A stretch of DNA of 64,000 nucleotides from JABSSA01 sp039984715. Its GTDB lineage: Bacteria; Pseudomonadota; Alphaproteobacteria; Rhodobacterales; Rhodobacteraceae. The notes under the pieces were generated by a model. That model saw only the letters and a program-made list of their open reading frames with translations. It made no database searches and was not told the origin of the DNA. The stretch lies in assembly GCA_039984715.1 (NCBI GenBank), contig JBDWUA010000014.1:1-64000 (forward strand), written 5' to 3'. Within the stretch, counting starts at the first letter, position 1. Each line of letters opens with the position of its first letter. Both the position numbers and the translations under genes were made by a program. Positions 1 to 7,985 of this stretch are shown piece after piece.

Positions 1-8
1 AAAACAAA

Positions 9-34
9 GCCGCCCCAAAAAGGCGGCCTTTTTT
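9..34 (+). terminator. Rho-independent terminator at the window edge
   Basis: A 6-bp GC stem (GCCGCC at 9-14, GGCGGC at 22-27) is followed by a run of T. It should end a plus-strand transcript entering from the left of the window. The GTG start of the next ORF lies directly behind the T run. Confidence 0.8.
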
Positions 35-385
35 GTGACCAAAATCCAAAAGATAAACTGGAAAATATCAACGCGTCCGGTGCAGTGCCAAGCGATAGAT
101 CCTGTCGTCCTTAAATTCTACTTTCAACTTCTTAACGGGGGGTCCGTCATCAAATGGTTTGAGACAGATGGCAGTTTGACTGTAAGCGTTGCATCCGGCC
201 CCCTAGTTGGCACTGCTTTCAAATTGCGCTCAGCACCCGTTGTCAGAACACCTGGCGCAAAAAGCTGGACATTCTTGACACCTGACCAAGTGCCGACAAT
301 CCACAACTGGCGCAAATTCCGAGTTGCCCGCCAACAGATACTAGAGCATGTTTCCATCAGATCTCTCAGAAGTTGCAGACATTAG
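35..385 (+). CDS. Unrecognised ORF, 116 aa
   Basis: I do not recognise this protein. It would start with GTG immediately after the terminator T run and has no visible Shine-Dalgarno sequence, both of which argue against it. In its favour, its stop codon touches the ATG of the next ORF, as in a coupled pair. The product is basic, has no signal peptide or membrane segment, and shows no motif I can name. It may be a decayed fragment in an accessory stretch. Confidence 0.3.
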   Translation: MTKIQKINWKISTRPVQCQAIDPVVLKFYFQLLNGGSVIKWFETDGSLTVSVASGPLVGTAFKLRSAPVVRTPGAKSWTFLTPDQVPTIHNWRKFRVARQQILEHVSIRSLRSCRH

Positions 386-895
386 ATGATAAACTCAGAA
401 CTCCTTGCGATCTTAGAGCAGTTCCAAACTACGCTTGTGGGTATTGTTGGTTTTGTTGGTGTAATCTGGACGCTTCGCGCTAATTCCCGAAATGCAAGAG
501 AGGAACATCGCAGGCAACTTGGATCTAGGCGCTCAGCATTGCGACGGATACTGGCTGCAGAGCTTCGAAACTATGCAAGGGCACTAAAGCAAAATCTTGA
601 GGCTCAGCGCCCGATCGATGGGCTCTTTTCTGTTGGTCGAATACACAGGTTGTTTTCCGAGCAGCTTACAGCTGACCTTGGCCTGCTCGAGATTGGTGAA
701 ATCGATGTCGTGGTGAATGCCCTAATCAGTTTAGACGGCATGGAACACTTTCTTGAGAACATTTCTTCACAAGCCTCTGAGACCCGATTTCTATTGCCCT
801 CAGAAGCATGGGAAGAGTTCCAGAAAGTAAACTCGACGACGGCCAATGCCATAGATTATGCAGTTCAAACACTTGAGCTTTCTGGCGACGCGTGA
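386..895 (+). CDS. Hypothetical membrane-anchored protein, 169 aa
   Basis: The product has one hydrophobic segment near the N-terminus (about residues 14-29), followed by a very basic stretch (Arg-rich, about 31-55) and a mostly helical, mildly acidic C-terminal part. This is the layout of a small single-pass inner-membrane protein with a cytoplasmic domain. I recognise no catalytic motif or named family. The ATG follows directly on the stop of the preceding ORF. The gene sits beside an IS remnant, so it may belong to a transferred or decaying accessory segment. Confidence 0.6.
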   Translation: MINSELLAILEQFQTTLVGIVGFVGVIWTLRANSRNAREEHRRQLGSRRSALRRILAAELRNYARALKQNLEAQRPIDGLFSVGRIHRLFSEQLTADLGLLEIGEIDVVVNALISLDGMEHFLENISSQASETRFLLPSEAWEEFQKVNSTTANAIDYAVQTLELSGDA

Positions 896-1683
896 ACCGC
901 TTCGAAGCCCGACCTCGACGAGCCCGCATCCGCTGCCTTCACTCGATCTCGGTGGATCAAATACTCTGTTCTTGGAGCCATCTTGTTGCAACGTGCAGGC
1001 GCTGCTGATGAAATTGAACCTGCTTTGAGTACAGCGCCAAGAGAGTGCGAAATGTCTGTCGAGCAACGTTCTGACAATAGGGTTGATGGATGTGCGTAGG
1101 CCTCAGCGACGAGCCGACTGCAAAATTGTCTTGAAGGGTCTCTTGAAGGGATCTTGACGCCCGCCTTGAGAAGCCGACGCCAAAATCGGCAACCACTTGT
1201 ATACGAGGCAATCCGCTCGTCAACGCTACGCGCACGACCTCCGCGTGAAATTTAGGGGTTAGCTTTTGTGCCATGATGTTTCTCCTTTGCGGCAAAATAC
1301 CAAGTCAAAGGAGCGGAACAATTCCGTGACAGGTCCATAACGTCCAGAAATATCCAAACCAGCGCGGACATTTGGAAAACTGTAAAGGCCTGTTCGGATC
1401 ATCTTGAAAGGAAGGCGGGTGCGTGTTTCCAAGCACAGCCCCGATGTGACACGTCCGTACAACGGTTCAAACCACACCACTATTACATTTGGAAGGCCGT
1501 GAAAGCCCGCTGTGTAGTGGGCGGTTAAAAAAGTGGAATGACGCGCTTCCGGAAGAATATATTTGAAGCCCTTCGGCAGGGCGTGTGTCAAACTGGATGA
1601 CATGCAATCCTGTGCACCATGAATATGGTCATACACACTACAATCAGAACTTCAGGCTGCGATAATACAACGTCAGTCCGGAA
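896..1683. other. Gene-poor, decayed intergenic region
   Basis: No complete gene is supported here. The only recognisable content is the IS3-type orfA remnant at 1167-1274 with its ribosome binding site. Reading through the TGA at 893-895 in the same frame would add about 60 codons before a TAG near 1100, and I cannot assign that stretch. The minus-strand open frame at 1259-1636 runs into the IS leader and looks spurious. Confidence 0.6.
1167..1274 (-). pseudogene. Remnant of IS3-family transposase OrfA
   Basis: Thirty-six codons starting MAQKLTPKFHAEVVR and ending near DFGVGFS closely resemble the N-terminus of IS3/IS911-type OrfA proteins, the region leading into their helix-turn-helix. 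An intact OrfA is about 90-100 residues. Here the similarity stops at about 1167 and the rest of OrfA and all of OrfB are absent. A GGAGAAACATC leader before the ATG, typical for these elements, is kept. The element is therefore dead and truncated, and cannot supply transposase. Confidence 0.6.
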
Positions 1684-2253
1684 TCAGCCGCCCCATGAGC
1701 GAACTACGCCGCAATCCATGTGTACGAAGTTGGAACCGGAATAGCTGCCAACGCCGCCACCGCGACACGCTTTGGCTGCACGTGCCATTTGGCCCACGCT
1801 TTTTCCAGTCAAACGCAGATCGGCGGCCTGTCCTTGCATGTGCAAAGAATTCTTGGCCACACCGCGCGATCGAGATCGCAACATCGCGTTGGTTTTTGGA
1901 GAGCGATACCCAGACAACAACATGTAGGGTTCGTTTGCATCCATAAGATTGTGAGATGCTGCCATAATGTCGACCGTACGCAGATCAATGTTTACTGTTT
2001 GGTCGGTGCGCCAATCGCGCATGAAGTGATTGATCTCTTTGACCGATTCCTTGAGGTAATCGCCCTCAATCCAATAAATCACGTCGATCCGTTCACCAGT
2101 ACGACCTGAAAACATGCGTAGTCTTCGTATGTCGCCTGAACCACGCAAGAAACCAGCGGCCTTCGAAAACGTCGGAGCTGCTGTGATTGTGGTTGCTGCG
2201 AATGCGCCAAGTAGCGCGCGCCGGGTCAAGCCCGTAGAGCTGGATTCTGTCAT
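1684..2253 (-). CDS. YcbK/DUF882-family peptidase (M15-like), secreted
   Basis: This 189-aa protein begins with a twin-Arg-like signal (TRRALLGAF, then a hydrophobic stretch, about residues 10-33). The body carries the M15/DUF882 pattern of D,D-carboxypeptidase-like zinc proteins: SGYRSPKTNAMLR, then SLHMQGQAADL (His and Asp ligands) and FVHMDCG near the end (third His). The family trims or remodels peptidoglycan peptides in the periplasm. The gene is divergent from the L,D-transpeptidase, and YcbK is also found next to the L,D-transpeptidase YcbB in enterobacteria. That pairing supports a joint cell-wall role. Confidence 0.85.
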   Translation of the reverse strand: MTESSSTGLTRRALLGAFAATTITAAPTFSKAAGFLRGSGDIRRLRMFSGRTGERIDVIYWIEGDYLKESVKEINHFMRDWRTDQTVNIDLRTVDIMAASHNLMDANEPYMLLSGYRSPKTNAMLRSRSRGVAKNSLHMQGQAADLRLTGKSVGQMARAAKACRGGGVGSYSGSNFVHMDCGVVRSWGG

Positions 2254-2570
2254 TTCACTGCGCCGTCCCGTACGCCTGCCGGGTCATGATGTTACACGAC
2301 CGATTTCATCTCATCCCCAGATGCAACGTTTTTATGGCATAGCCCGAATCGTTAACCAAGTGATTAATGCTGTGCGCATTATTCGCGCCTATATTTGAGC
2401 AATTTTTTGCGCATTTCTTTTCGGGGCGTTCAAAAACAAAACAATCGATGCAAGGACGCATCATGTGCTTTTTCAGGTGAGTGATATCATAGTTGTGAAT
2501 GGACTCTTTACGACTCTAAGAGACAATGCTGTGAAAGCTGACGTATTTTTTGATCTGTTTGGGGTGTCGG
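2254..2570. other. Divergent intergenic region, no gene seen
   Basis: This 317-base gap separates two divergent cell-wall genes and must hold both promoters. I see no gene, strong hairpin or repeat. A weak TTGTGA-like -35 with a TAAGAG-like -10 lies near 2493-2523, too poor to call. Confidence 0.5.
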
Positions 2571-4178
2571 ATGACCACGATTGCACGACCTTTGTCTGTA
2601 TTTTTCGCCGCGATTGCGCTTGTTTTAGTTTGGGCGACCAATCCGGTCTCTGCACAGGGTACGATACCCGCATTCGCGCAAGCGGTGGCTGAAGCCGCAT
2701 CCCGAGATAAGGATGTTGCCGCATATTATAAGGCGAACGGGTACAAAAGTCTTTGGACCGGGCGGTCAAATCGGGAACGCCAACGTCGTGCCGCTTTGTT
2801 GGATGTATTGGCGGCATCCGGAACCCATGGACTGCCGGTCAGCAGCTATGATGCCGCTGGTTTGAAACAACGGATGAAGACCGCCAAGACCCCACGCGAG
2901 CTGGGGCAGCTTGAAGTGGACTTAAGCCGGGTGTTTCTGGACTATTCCGCAGATGTTCAAACTGGCGCCCTTCAACCAAATCGAATTGATTCAGCGATTG
3001 TAAGGCAGGTTCCGTACAGGGATCGAACGTCTTACTTGGTGAATTTCGCGAAATCTTCGCCACGGGGCTTCTTTCGCGCGTTGCCACCTAAAACAACGGA
3101 ATATAACGCCCTGCTCAAGGAAAAACTGCGGATGGAGCGGTTGTTGGCCAAGGGTGGTTGGGGGCAAAAAGTTCCTGCAAAGTCGCTGAAGCCAGGAGAG
3201 AGCGGCAATTCAGTTGCGATTATGCGGAACCGGTTGGTTGCGATGGGCTATCTTAAGCGGTCGAATTCGCAGACTTACGACGCAAATATTCAATCAGCGG
3301 TGCAACAGTTTCAGGTGTCGCATGGCTTGGCAGCGGATGGTGTTGCAGGCGAAGCGACGATTGCCGAAATCAACGCGCAGGTCGAGGACCGTCTAAAGTC
3401 GATCATCGTTGCGCTTGAACGCGAACGTTGGATGAACCGCGAACGTGGTAAGCGGCATGTTCTGGTGAATATTCCCGATTTCACAGCTAAGATTGTCGAT
3501 AATGGCAAAGTGACTTTCCAGACGCGAAGCGTGGTTGGCGCACTGCAAGAAGACCGTCCAACGCCGGAATTTTCGGACGTTATGGAATTTATGGTGATCA
3601 ACCCGTCTTGGTATGTGCCGCGTTCTATCGTGACGAAGGAATACCTTCCTGCGCTGAAAAAGAACCCGTATGCAGTCAAGCATATCGAAATTACGGACCG
3701 TCGTGGTCGTAAGGTCAATCGGGGTGCCGTCAACTTTGCCCAATACTCGGCAAAAACTTTTCCATTCGCAATGCGCCAGCCTCCTTCACGCGGCAACGCA
3801 TTGGGGCTGGTCAAATTCATGTTCCCCAATCCGCACAATATCTATTTGCATGACACGCCAGCCAAAAACCTGTTCGGCCGAGAAGTGCGTGCATACAGCC
3901 ATGGATGCGTGCGTTTGGCAGATCCGTTTGATTTTGCCTATGCGCTTTTGGCCAAGCAAATGAGCGACCCTGAGCCTTATTTCCAATCAGTGTTGGCAAA
4001 AGGCAAAGAACGCAGGGTTGAACTGAAAAACCCGGTTCCGGTCCATCTGATCTATCGGACTGCTTTCACGACGTCCAAAGGAATAGCAAATTATCGCCGT
4101 GACATTTACGGTCGTGATGCGCGTATTTGGAATGCGTTGTCGAAGGCCGGGGTGGCATTACGCGCAATTCAAAGCTAA
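2571..4178 (+). CDS. L,D-transpeptidase, YcbB/LdtD type
   Basis: The protein cross-links peptidoglycan peptides (3-3 bonds) in the periplasm. I chose the ATG at 2571 (535 aa) over an upstream TTG because it directly starts a good signal peptide (about residues 1-28). A peptidoglycan-binding-1 domain lies around residues 210-270 (QFQVSHGLAADGVAGEAT). The YkuD catalytic domain spans about 300-465 and contains AYSHGCVRLADP with the catalytic Cys at about residue 446. Length and domain order match large YcbB-type enzymes. It has its own upstream region and is followed 32 bases later by lpxD, so outer-envelope genes may share the transcript. Confidence 0.93.
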   Translation: MTTIARPLSVFFAAIALVLVWATNPVSAQGTIPAFAQAVAEAASRDKDVAAYYKANGYKSLWTGRSNRERQRRAALLDVLAASGTHGLPVSSYDAAGLKQRMKTAKTPRELGQLEVDLSRVFLDYSADVQTGALQPNRIDSAIVRQVPYRDRTSYLVNFAKSSPRGFFRALPPKTTEYNALLKEKLRMERLLAKGGWGQKVPAKSLKPGESGNSVAIMRNRLVAMGYLKRSNSQTYDANIQSAVQQFQVSHGLAADGVAGEATIAEINAQVEDRLKSIIVALERERWMNRERGKRHVLVNIPDFTAKIVDNGKVTFQTRSVVGALQEDRPTPEFSDVMEFMVINPSWYVPRSIVTKEYLPALKKNPYAVKHIEITDRRGRKVNRGAVNFAQYSAKTFPFAMRQPPSRGNALGLVKFMFPNPHNIYLHDTPAKNLFGREVRAYSHGCVRLADPFDFAYALLAKQMSDPEPYFQSVLAKGKERRVELKNPVPVHLIYRTAFTTSKGIANYRRDIYGRDARIWNALSKAGVALRAIQS

Positions 4179-4210
4179 TCCGACCCTCGTAAGAGGAAGT
4201 CGGGAATACT

Positions 4211-5302
4211 ATGCGTCACACTTTGGCTGATATTGCGTCTGCTCTGGGTGCAGATTTCTTTGGGGACGGATCTTTGATTATCGAAGGTCTGTCCGAACCC
4301 GCAACAGCGGGACCCAAAGATTTGGCACTGGCAACAAACGAAAGCTATTCTGACAAACTGGCCCAAGGAAACGCCAAAGCGGCAGTTCTGTGGCCCGGTG
4401 CGGATTGGCAATCTTTGGGGCTATCCGGGGCCATTTTTCCATTGCGTCCGCGGTTCCTTATGGCGGTGCTGACCGAAAAGCTGGACCAAGGGCAGGGGTT
4501 CCAATCGGGTATTCATCACAGTGCAATTGTCGATCCGACTGCTGAAATTGGGCCTGATGTCAGTATCGGACCGCTTGCGATTGTTGCGTCTGGTGCAAAA
4601 CTGGGTGCGGGCAGTGTTATTGGTCCGCAATGTTATATTGGTGCGGATGCCGAAATCGGGCCAAATGCCTATCTTAGGGAACAGGTCACCATTGCCGCGC
4701 GTGTAATCATTGGCGCCCAATTTATTGCGCAACCTGGCGCACGGATTGGAAGTGATGGGTTTTCATTTGTCACGCCTGAAAAATCCAACGTCGAAGCCGC
4801 TCGTGAAAGCCTTGGCACCAATGTCGCAACGTCCGCGCAAGCTTGGTCACGTATCCATTCTCTAGGGGCAGTCACCATTGGTGATGATGTTGAAGTCGGC
4901 GCGAACAGTTGCATCGACAGCGGAACAATCCGACCGACCGAAATCGGCAATGGCACAAAATTGGATAATCTTGTGCATATTGGGCACAACGTTGTCATCG
5001 GGCGCGATTGTTTGTTGTGCGGACAGGTTGGTATTGCGGGATCCGTCAAAATTGGAAACAACGTCGTCCTTGGCGGGAAAGTCGGTGTCAGCGACAATGT
5101 GTTCGTTGGCGATAACGTCGTTGCAGGCGGGTCGTCGTCGATCTTGACCAATGTACCTGCAGGACGCGCCGTTTTAGGGTATCCTGCGAAGAAAATGGAC
5201 ACTGAAATCGAAAGTTACAAAGCTTTGCGTCGGTTGCCGCGATTGATGCGTGACGTGGCGGCCTTGAAGAAAGCTATTTCAAAGTCAGATACAAGCGACT
5301 AA
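4211..5302 (+). CDS. lpxD: UDP-3-O-acylglucosamine N-acyltransferase
   Basis: LpxD adds the second 3-hydroxyacyl chain, from acyl-ACP, to UDP-3-O-acyl-glucosamine in lipid A synthesis. The 363-aa protein has the N-terminal uridine-binding LpxD domain (about 1-95) and a left-handed beta-helix of hexapeptide repeats (for example IGPDVSIGPLAIV, VHIGHNVVIG). The expected catalytic His is the second His of VHIGHN, at about residue 259. The usual neighbours fabZ, lpxA and lpxB are absent. Instead it is followed by an acyl carrier protein and a ketoacyl synthase, suggesting a dedicated acyl supply. Confidence 0.95.
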   Translation: MRHTLADIASALGADFFGDGSLIIEGLSEPATAGPKDLALATNESYSDKLAQGNAKAAVLWPGADWQSLGLSGAIFPLRPRFLMAVLTEKLDQGQGFQSGIHHSAIVDPTAEIGPDVSIGPLAIVASGAKLGAGSVIGPQCYIGADAEIGPNAYLREQVTIAARVIIGAQFIAQPGARIGSDGFSFVTPEKSNVEAARESLGTNVATSAQAWSRIHSLGAVTIGDDVEVGANSCIDSGTIRPTEIGNGTKLDNLVHIGHNVVIGRDCLLCGQVGIAGSVKIGNNVVLGGKVGVSDNVFVGDNVVAGGSSSILTNVPAGRAVLGYPAKKMDTEIESYKALRRLPRLMRDVAALKKAISKSDTSD

Positions 5303-5339
5303 ATCAGGCGCAAGGAGCTACGCCAAAGGGGGATGGGAC

Positions 5340-5606
5340 ATGGCTGAACAAAGCGTTCAGGACAAAGTTATCGCAATAATTGCGGAACAAGCCGTTCTAG
5401 AACCGTCCGATGTCACCTTAACCTCGACTTTGGAAGACTTGGGTATCGACAGCCTTGGTTTGGTGGAAAGTATTTTTTCCATCGAAGAAGAGTTCGATAT
5501 TTCGATTCCCTTCAACGCCAATGAACCTACAGCGGGTGATTTTGACATCACCAATGTGCAGGCCATCATAACGGGTATTGAAACGCTCGTTTCGGAACAG
5601 GTTTGA
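5340..5606 (+). CDS. Acyl carrier protein (specialised)
   Basis: This 88-aa acidic protein carries the 4'-phosphopantetheine attachment motif GIDSLGLVE with Ser38. It differs from the housekeeping ACP, which normally sits between fabG and fabF and has a DSLD motif. The position between lpxD and a ketoacyl synthase suggests it holds an acyl chain for lipid A or another envelope lipid. It is therefore a functional counterpart of, but not clearly an orthologue of, rhizobial AcpXL. The gap to the next gene is 6 bases, so the two are co-transcribed. Confidence 0.9.
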   Translation: MAEQSVQDKVIAIIAEQAVLEPSDVTLTSTLEDLGIDSLGLVESIFSIEEEFDISIPFNANEPTAGDFDITNVQAIITGIETLVSEQV

Positions 5607-5612
5607 CGGCCG

Positions 5613-6821
5613 ATGCCGCGTGTTGTCATCACTGGTGCCGGCACAGTCAACGCGCTAGGTCATTCCGTTGCTGAAACCTATGAGGCGATGCGCGAGGGGC
5701 GTTGTGGTATTGGTGAGCTGTCCTTTCAGGATGTTGAACGACTGACAATTCGTATCGGTGGACAGGTTCGCGGTTTCGAGGAAGAAGGGCGCTATAATCG
5801 CCAGCAATTGGGCCTGTATGATCGGTTTACGCAGTTCACATTGGCTGCTGCAAAAGAAGCGATTGACCAATCCGGCCTGACGTTTTCTGGCGAACTTTCT
5901 GCGCGATCGGGGGTCATCTTGGGCACTGCCGGTGGTGGTGTTAACACGTGGGATCAAAATTACCGCTTGGTTTATGAAGACGGCAAAAACCGAGTTCATC
6001 CATTTGTTGTGCCAAAGCTGATGAACAACGCAGCGGCAAGTCATGTGTCAATGGAATGGAACCTGAAGGGCCCTTCCTTCACAGTTGCGACTGCCTGTGC
6101 ATCGTCAAATCACGCAATGGCGCAAGCGTTCCAAATGGTGCGTTCGGGAATGGCACCAACCATGGTGACGGGCGGTTCTGAATCCATGCTGTGTTTTGGC
6201 GGTGTAAAAGCGTGGGAAAGTCTGCGCGTTATGTCAAAGGATGCATGCCGTCCATTTAGCGCCAACCGCAACGGAATGGTTCAGGGCGAAGGGGCAGGGG
6301 TGTTTGTCTTTGAAGAGATGGAACACGCCAAGAGACGTGGCGCCGATATTTTGGCTGAAATAGTTGGGTTTGGAATGTCTTCGGATGCTGGCGACATCGT
6401 CATGCCATCCAAAAGCGGAGCAGCCCGCGCAATGTCTGGCGCTTTAGAAGACGCCAAAATCAACCCGGAAATGGTCGGCTATATCAACGCACATGGTACA
6501 GGCACGGCAGCAAATGACAAAACGGAATGCTCGGCCGTGGCTGATGTGTTTGGCCCACACGCAGACAAGCTGATGTTGTCATCGACCAAATCCATGCATG
6601 GTCATTTGATCGGCGGCACTGGGGCGGTCGAATTGCTGGCTTGCATCATGGCACTGCGGGACGGAGTGATTGCACCCACGATAGGCTATGAAGAAAGCGA
6701 TCCGGAATGCGCGTTAGACGTTGTTCCAAACACTGCACGCGATGCGAATGTGGACGTTGTCTTGTCCAATGCGTTCGCGTTTGGCGGCATGAACGCGGTC
6801 TTGGCGTTGCGTAAATTCTAA
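5613..6821 (+). CDS. Beta-ketoacyl-ACP synthase, FabF/KAS II type
   Basis: The enzyme condenses acyl-ACP with malonyl-ACP. The 402-aa protein has the full Cys-His-His triad: Cys162 in ATACASSNHAM, His in NAHGTGTAANDKTE and His in STKSMHGHLIGGTGAVE. It should therefore be active and is not a chain-length factor. It follows its ACP by 6 bases and ends at a bidirectional terminator. It is probably a second, specialised KAS serving the acp-lpxD pair. A general FabF role cannot be excluded from sequence alone. Confidence 0.9.
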   Translation: MPRVVITGAGTVNALGHSVAETYEAMREGRCGIGELSFQDVERLTIRIGGQVRGFEEEGRYNRQQLGLYDRFTQFTLAAAKEAIDQSGLTFSGELSARSGVILGTAGGGVNTWDQNYRLVYEDGKNRVHPFVVPKLMNNAAASHVSMEWNLKGPSFTVATACASSNHAMAQAFQMVRSGMAPTMVTGGSESMLCFGGVKAWESLRVMSKDACRPFSANRNGMVQGEGAGVFVFEEMEHAKRRGADILAEIVGFGMSSDAGDIVMPSKSGAARAMSGALEDAKINPEMVGYINAHGTGTAANDKTECSAVADVFGPHADKLMLSSTKSMHGHLIGGTGAVELLACIMALRDGVIAPTIGYEESDPECALDVVPNTARDANVDVVLSNAFAFGGMNAVLALRKF

Positions 6822-6838
6822 ACATTGAACCAGACATG

Positions 6839-6868
6839 AAAAAACCGCGTGATGAACGCGGTTTTCTA
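6839..6868. terminator. Bidirectional terminator between convergent genes
   Basis: A 9-bp stem (AAAACCGCG at 6841-6849, CGCGGTTTT at 6857-6865) has a 7-base loop. A-rich sequence lies on the left and T-rich on the right, so it can stop the ketoacyl synthase operon on plus and the IalB-like gene on minus. Confidence 0.85.
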
Positions 6869-6892
6869 GTGTTTTGTGCCGTTCCCGAAAAC

Positions 6893-7522
6893 TTAGTTTT
6901 GTGGGAAGGATGTTTCCTGAATACCCTTAGTGAACCCACTCAAGGACATCGTCAGTTCGACTTTCGATTCAGGTGAAATGATTGGAACGATTGTCAATTT
7001 CGCTTCGCGACCGCGCCGAAATGCTGCGACGTCTTCTGAGGTCAGGCCGATACGAGAATAGCATCCGACAGTGTTACAAAACGCAAATGGATATTTGCGC
7101 GAATTGCTTCCATCAATGGACAGGGTCAACTGCTCTTGAAGGGAGGTTTCAAGCGGAACCACAATTGTTGCGCCTGCTTCTGCACGTCCACCCTCTGGAA
7201 GACGGAAAAGAGAAAACTCAACAACGGGTTGACCGTTTTCGTCCTTAACCAATTGATACAGTTGGCACGGATCGTTGCCGTCCTCTGTACGAATACAGCG
7301 CAATTCGAAAGCGTCGAATTGTGCCTTTAGGTAAGGTTCACCAACTTTGGTTTCAGTGTCCGCGTCAGCGTCTTGGCCTAAGTCGAATGTTTCATCGATT
7401 TCACTCGTCTCTGGCTCAGCTGGTTCGGTGGTGTCAGTGCTTTGTGCATAAAGTGGCGCCGCAAAGGACACGCAAAGAATAGAGGCCAATCCCAATTGGC
7501 GCGCGTCGTTCCAGGTTATCAT
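6893..7522 (-). CDS. Invasion-associated locus B (IalB) family protein
   Basis: This is a secreted protein of about 209 aa. The ATG at 7522 gives a clean signal peptide ending near APLYAQ. The upstream TTG-type extension adds nothing recognisable and is rejected. An acidic, Asp/Glu/Thr-rich linker (about residues 28-60) precedes the IalB-like domain, which has paired cysteines (ELRCIRTEDGNDPCQLYQLV and FCNTVGCYSR). The family was named for Bartonella invasion, but in free-living alphaproteobacteria it is a periplasmic protein of unknown role. Its own transcript ends at the bidirectional terminator. Confidence 0.85.
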   Translation of the reverse strand: MITWNDARQLGLASILCVSFAAPLYAQSTDTTEPAEPETSEIDETFDLGQDADADTETKVGEPYLKAQFDAFELRCIRTEDGNDPCQLYQLVKDENGQPVVEFSLFRLPEGGRAEAGATIVVPLETSLQEQLTLSIDGSNSRKYPFAFCNTVGCYSRIGLTSEDVAAFRRGREAKLTIVPIISPESKVELTMSLSGFTKGIQETSFPQN

Positions 7523-7644
7523 GACTGCTCCGGTCCATGGTTTCTGAATTGAAACGTGTGCTATCACGATCTGCGTGGACTGTCAGCGTGAAAGCGCATC
7601 ATTTTTTGAGGATAAGTGACAGAATATTCAGAAGCGGCCCAAAA

Positions 7645-7720
7645 CTAAAAAAAGAGAACCCTAAGGCTCTCTTTTTCGTCGTTTTTTGTCTCTCCCCGTC
7701 GGACTAGCCGACATATTATA
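7645..7720 (-). ncRNA. Candidate short RNA or attenuated leader
   Basis: A promoter-like pair at 7726-7754 faces left. About 75 nt downstream lies a strong U-rich hairpin, with a GTCGG/CCGAC mini-stem (about 7699-7713) in between. No open frame fits. It could be a free small RNA, or a leader that attenuates the IalB-like gene starting at 7522. Expression is not shown by the sequence. Confidence 0.35.
7647..7677. terminator. Terminator-like hairpin
   Basis: The stem AAAGAGAACC (7651-7660) pairs with GGCTCTCTTT (7665-7674) apart from one A-C mismatch. Runs of A and T flank both sides, so it can act in either direction. On minus it ends the candidate short RNA with seven U. Confidence 0.65.
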
Positions 7721-7725
7721 TGGTG

Positions 7726-7754
7726 AGAGTATGGAAGCGATATGTAAGCGTCAA
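7726..7754 (-). promoter_or_regulatory. Sigma-70-like promoter
   Basis: On the minus strand TTGACG (7749-7754) and TACTCT (7726-7731) are separated by 17 bases. A TATAAT occurs just downstream (7715-7720) but at the wrong distance. The predicted start is near 7718. Confidence 0.4.
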
Positions 7755-7828
7755 CATCTAATGTCGGGAAATGACTGAGTTTTTGGATATTGGACGTGTC
7801 TTCCTGTCCGACGTCATCGTCAGAGTTG

Positions 7829-7930
7829 AAAAAAAATGCCGCACCCGAAGGTGCGGCCAGTCTGACAGGGAGGAAGTGTTCCGCGCCAGGAGGACAGTAG
7901 GCGGGAACGAATTCACTATGGCGTGCATTC
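7829..7930 (-). ncRNA. Candidate CCUCC-motif small RNA
   Basis: Read on minus, the segment ends in a textbook terminator: an 8-bp stem (7838-7845 with 7850-7857), UUCG tetraloop and eight U (7829-7836). Upstream is a hairpin (GUUCC 7904-7908 with GGAAC 7878-7882, inner GCC/GGC) whose loop shows CCUCC (7889-7893). A second CCUCC (7869-7873) lies unpaired between the two hairpins. CCUCC mimics the anti-Shine-Dalgarno sequence, and such motifs are known in stress-induced small RNAs of Rhodobacter (CcsR) and in rhizobial cuckoo-type RNAs. The 5' end is a guess and no clear promoter was found. Confidence 0.55.
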
Positions 7931-7985
7931 GTTAACTTTGTATGGTCACACCGATTGAGACCGGTATTTTGCAAGGATGGGTTGA

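Noticed and set aside
1259..1636. 125-aa open frame on minus
   Set aside because: It runs into the leader and first codons of the IS3 orfA remnant in another frame, has no ribosome binding site and no recognisable content.
7645..7974. 109-aa open frame on minus across the small-RNA region
   Set aside because: It reads straight through two terminator hairpins and CCUCC motifs. The RNA interpretation explains the sequence better.
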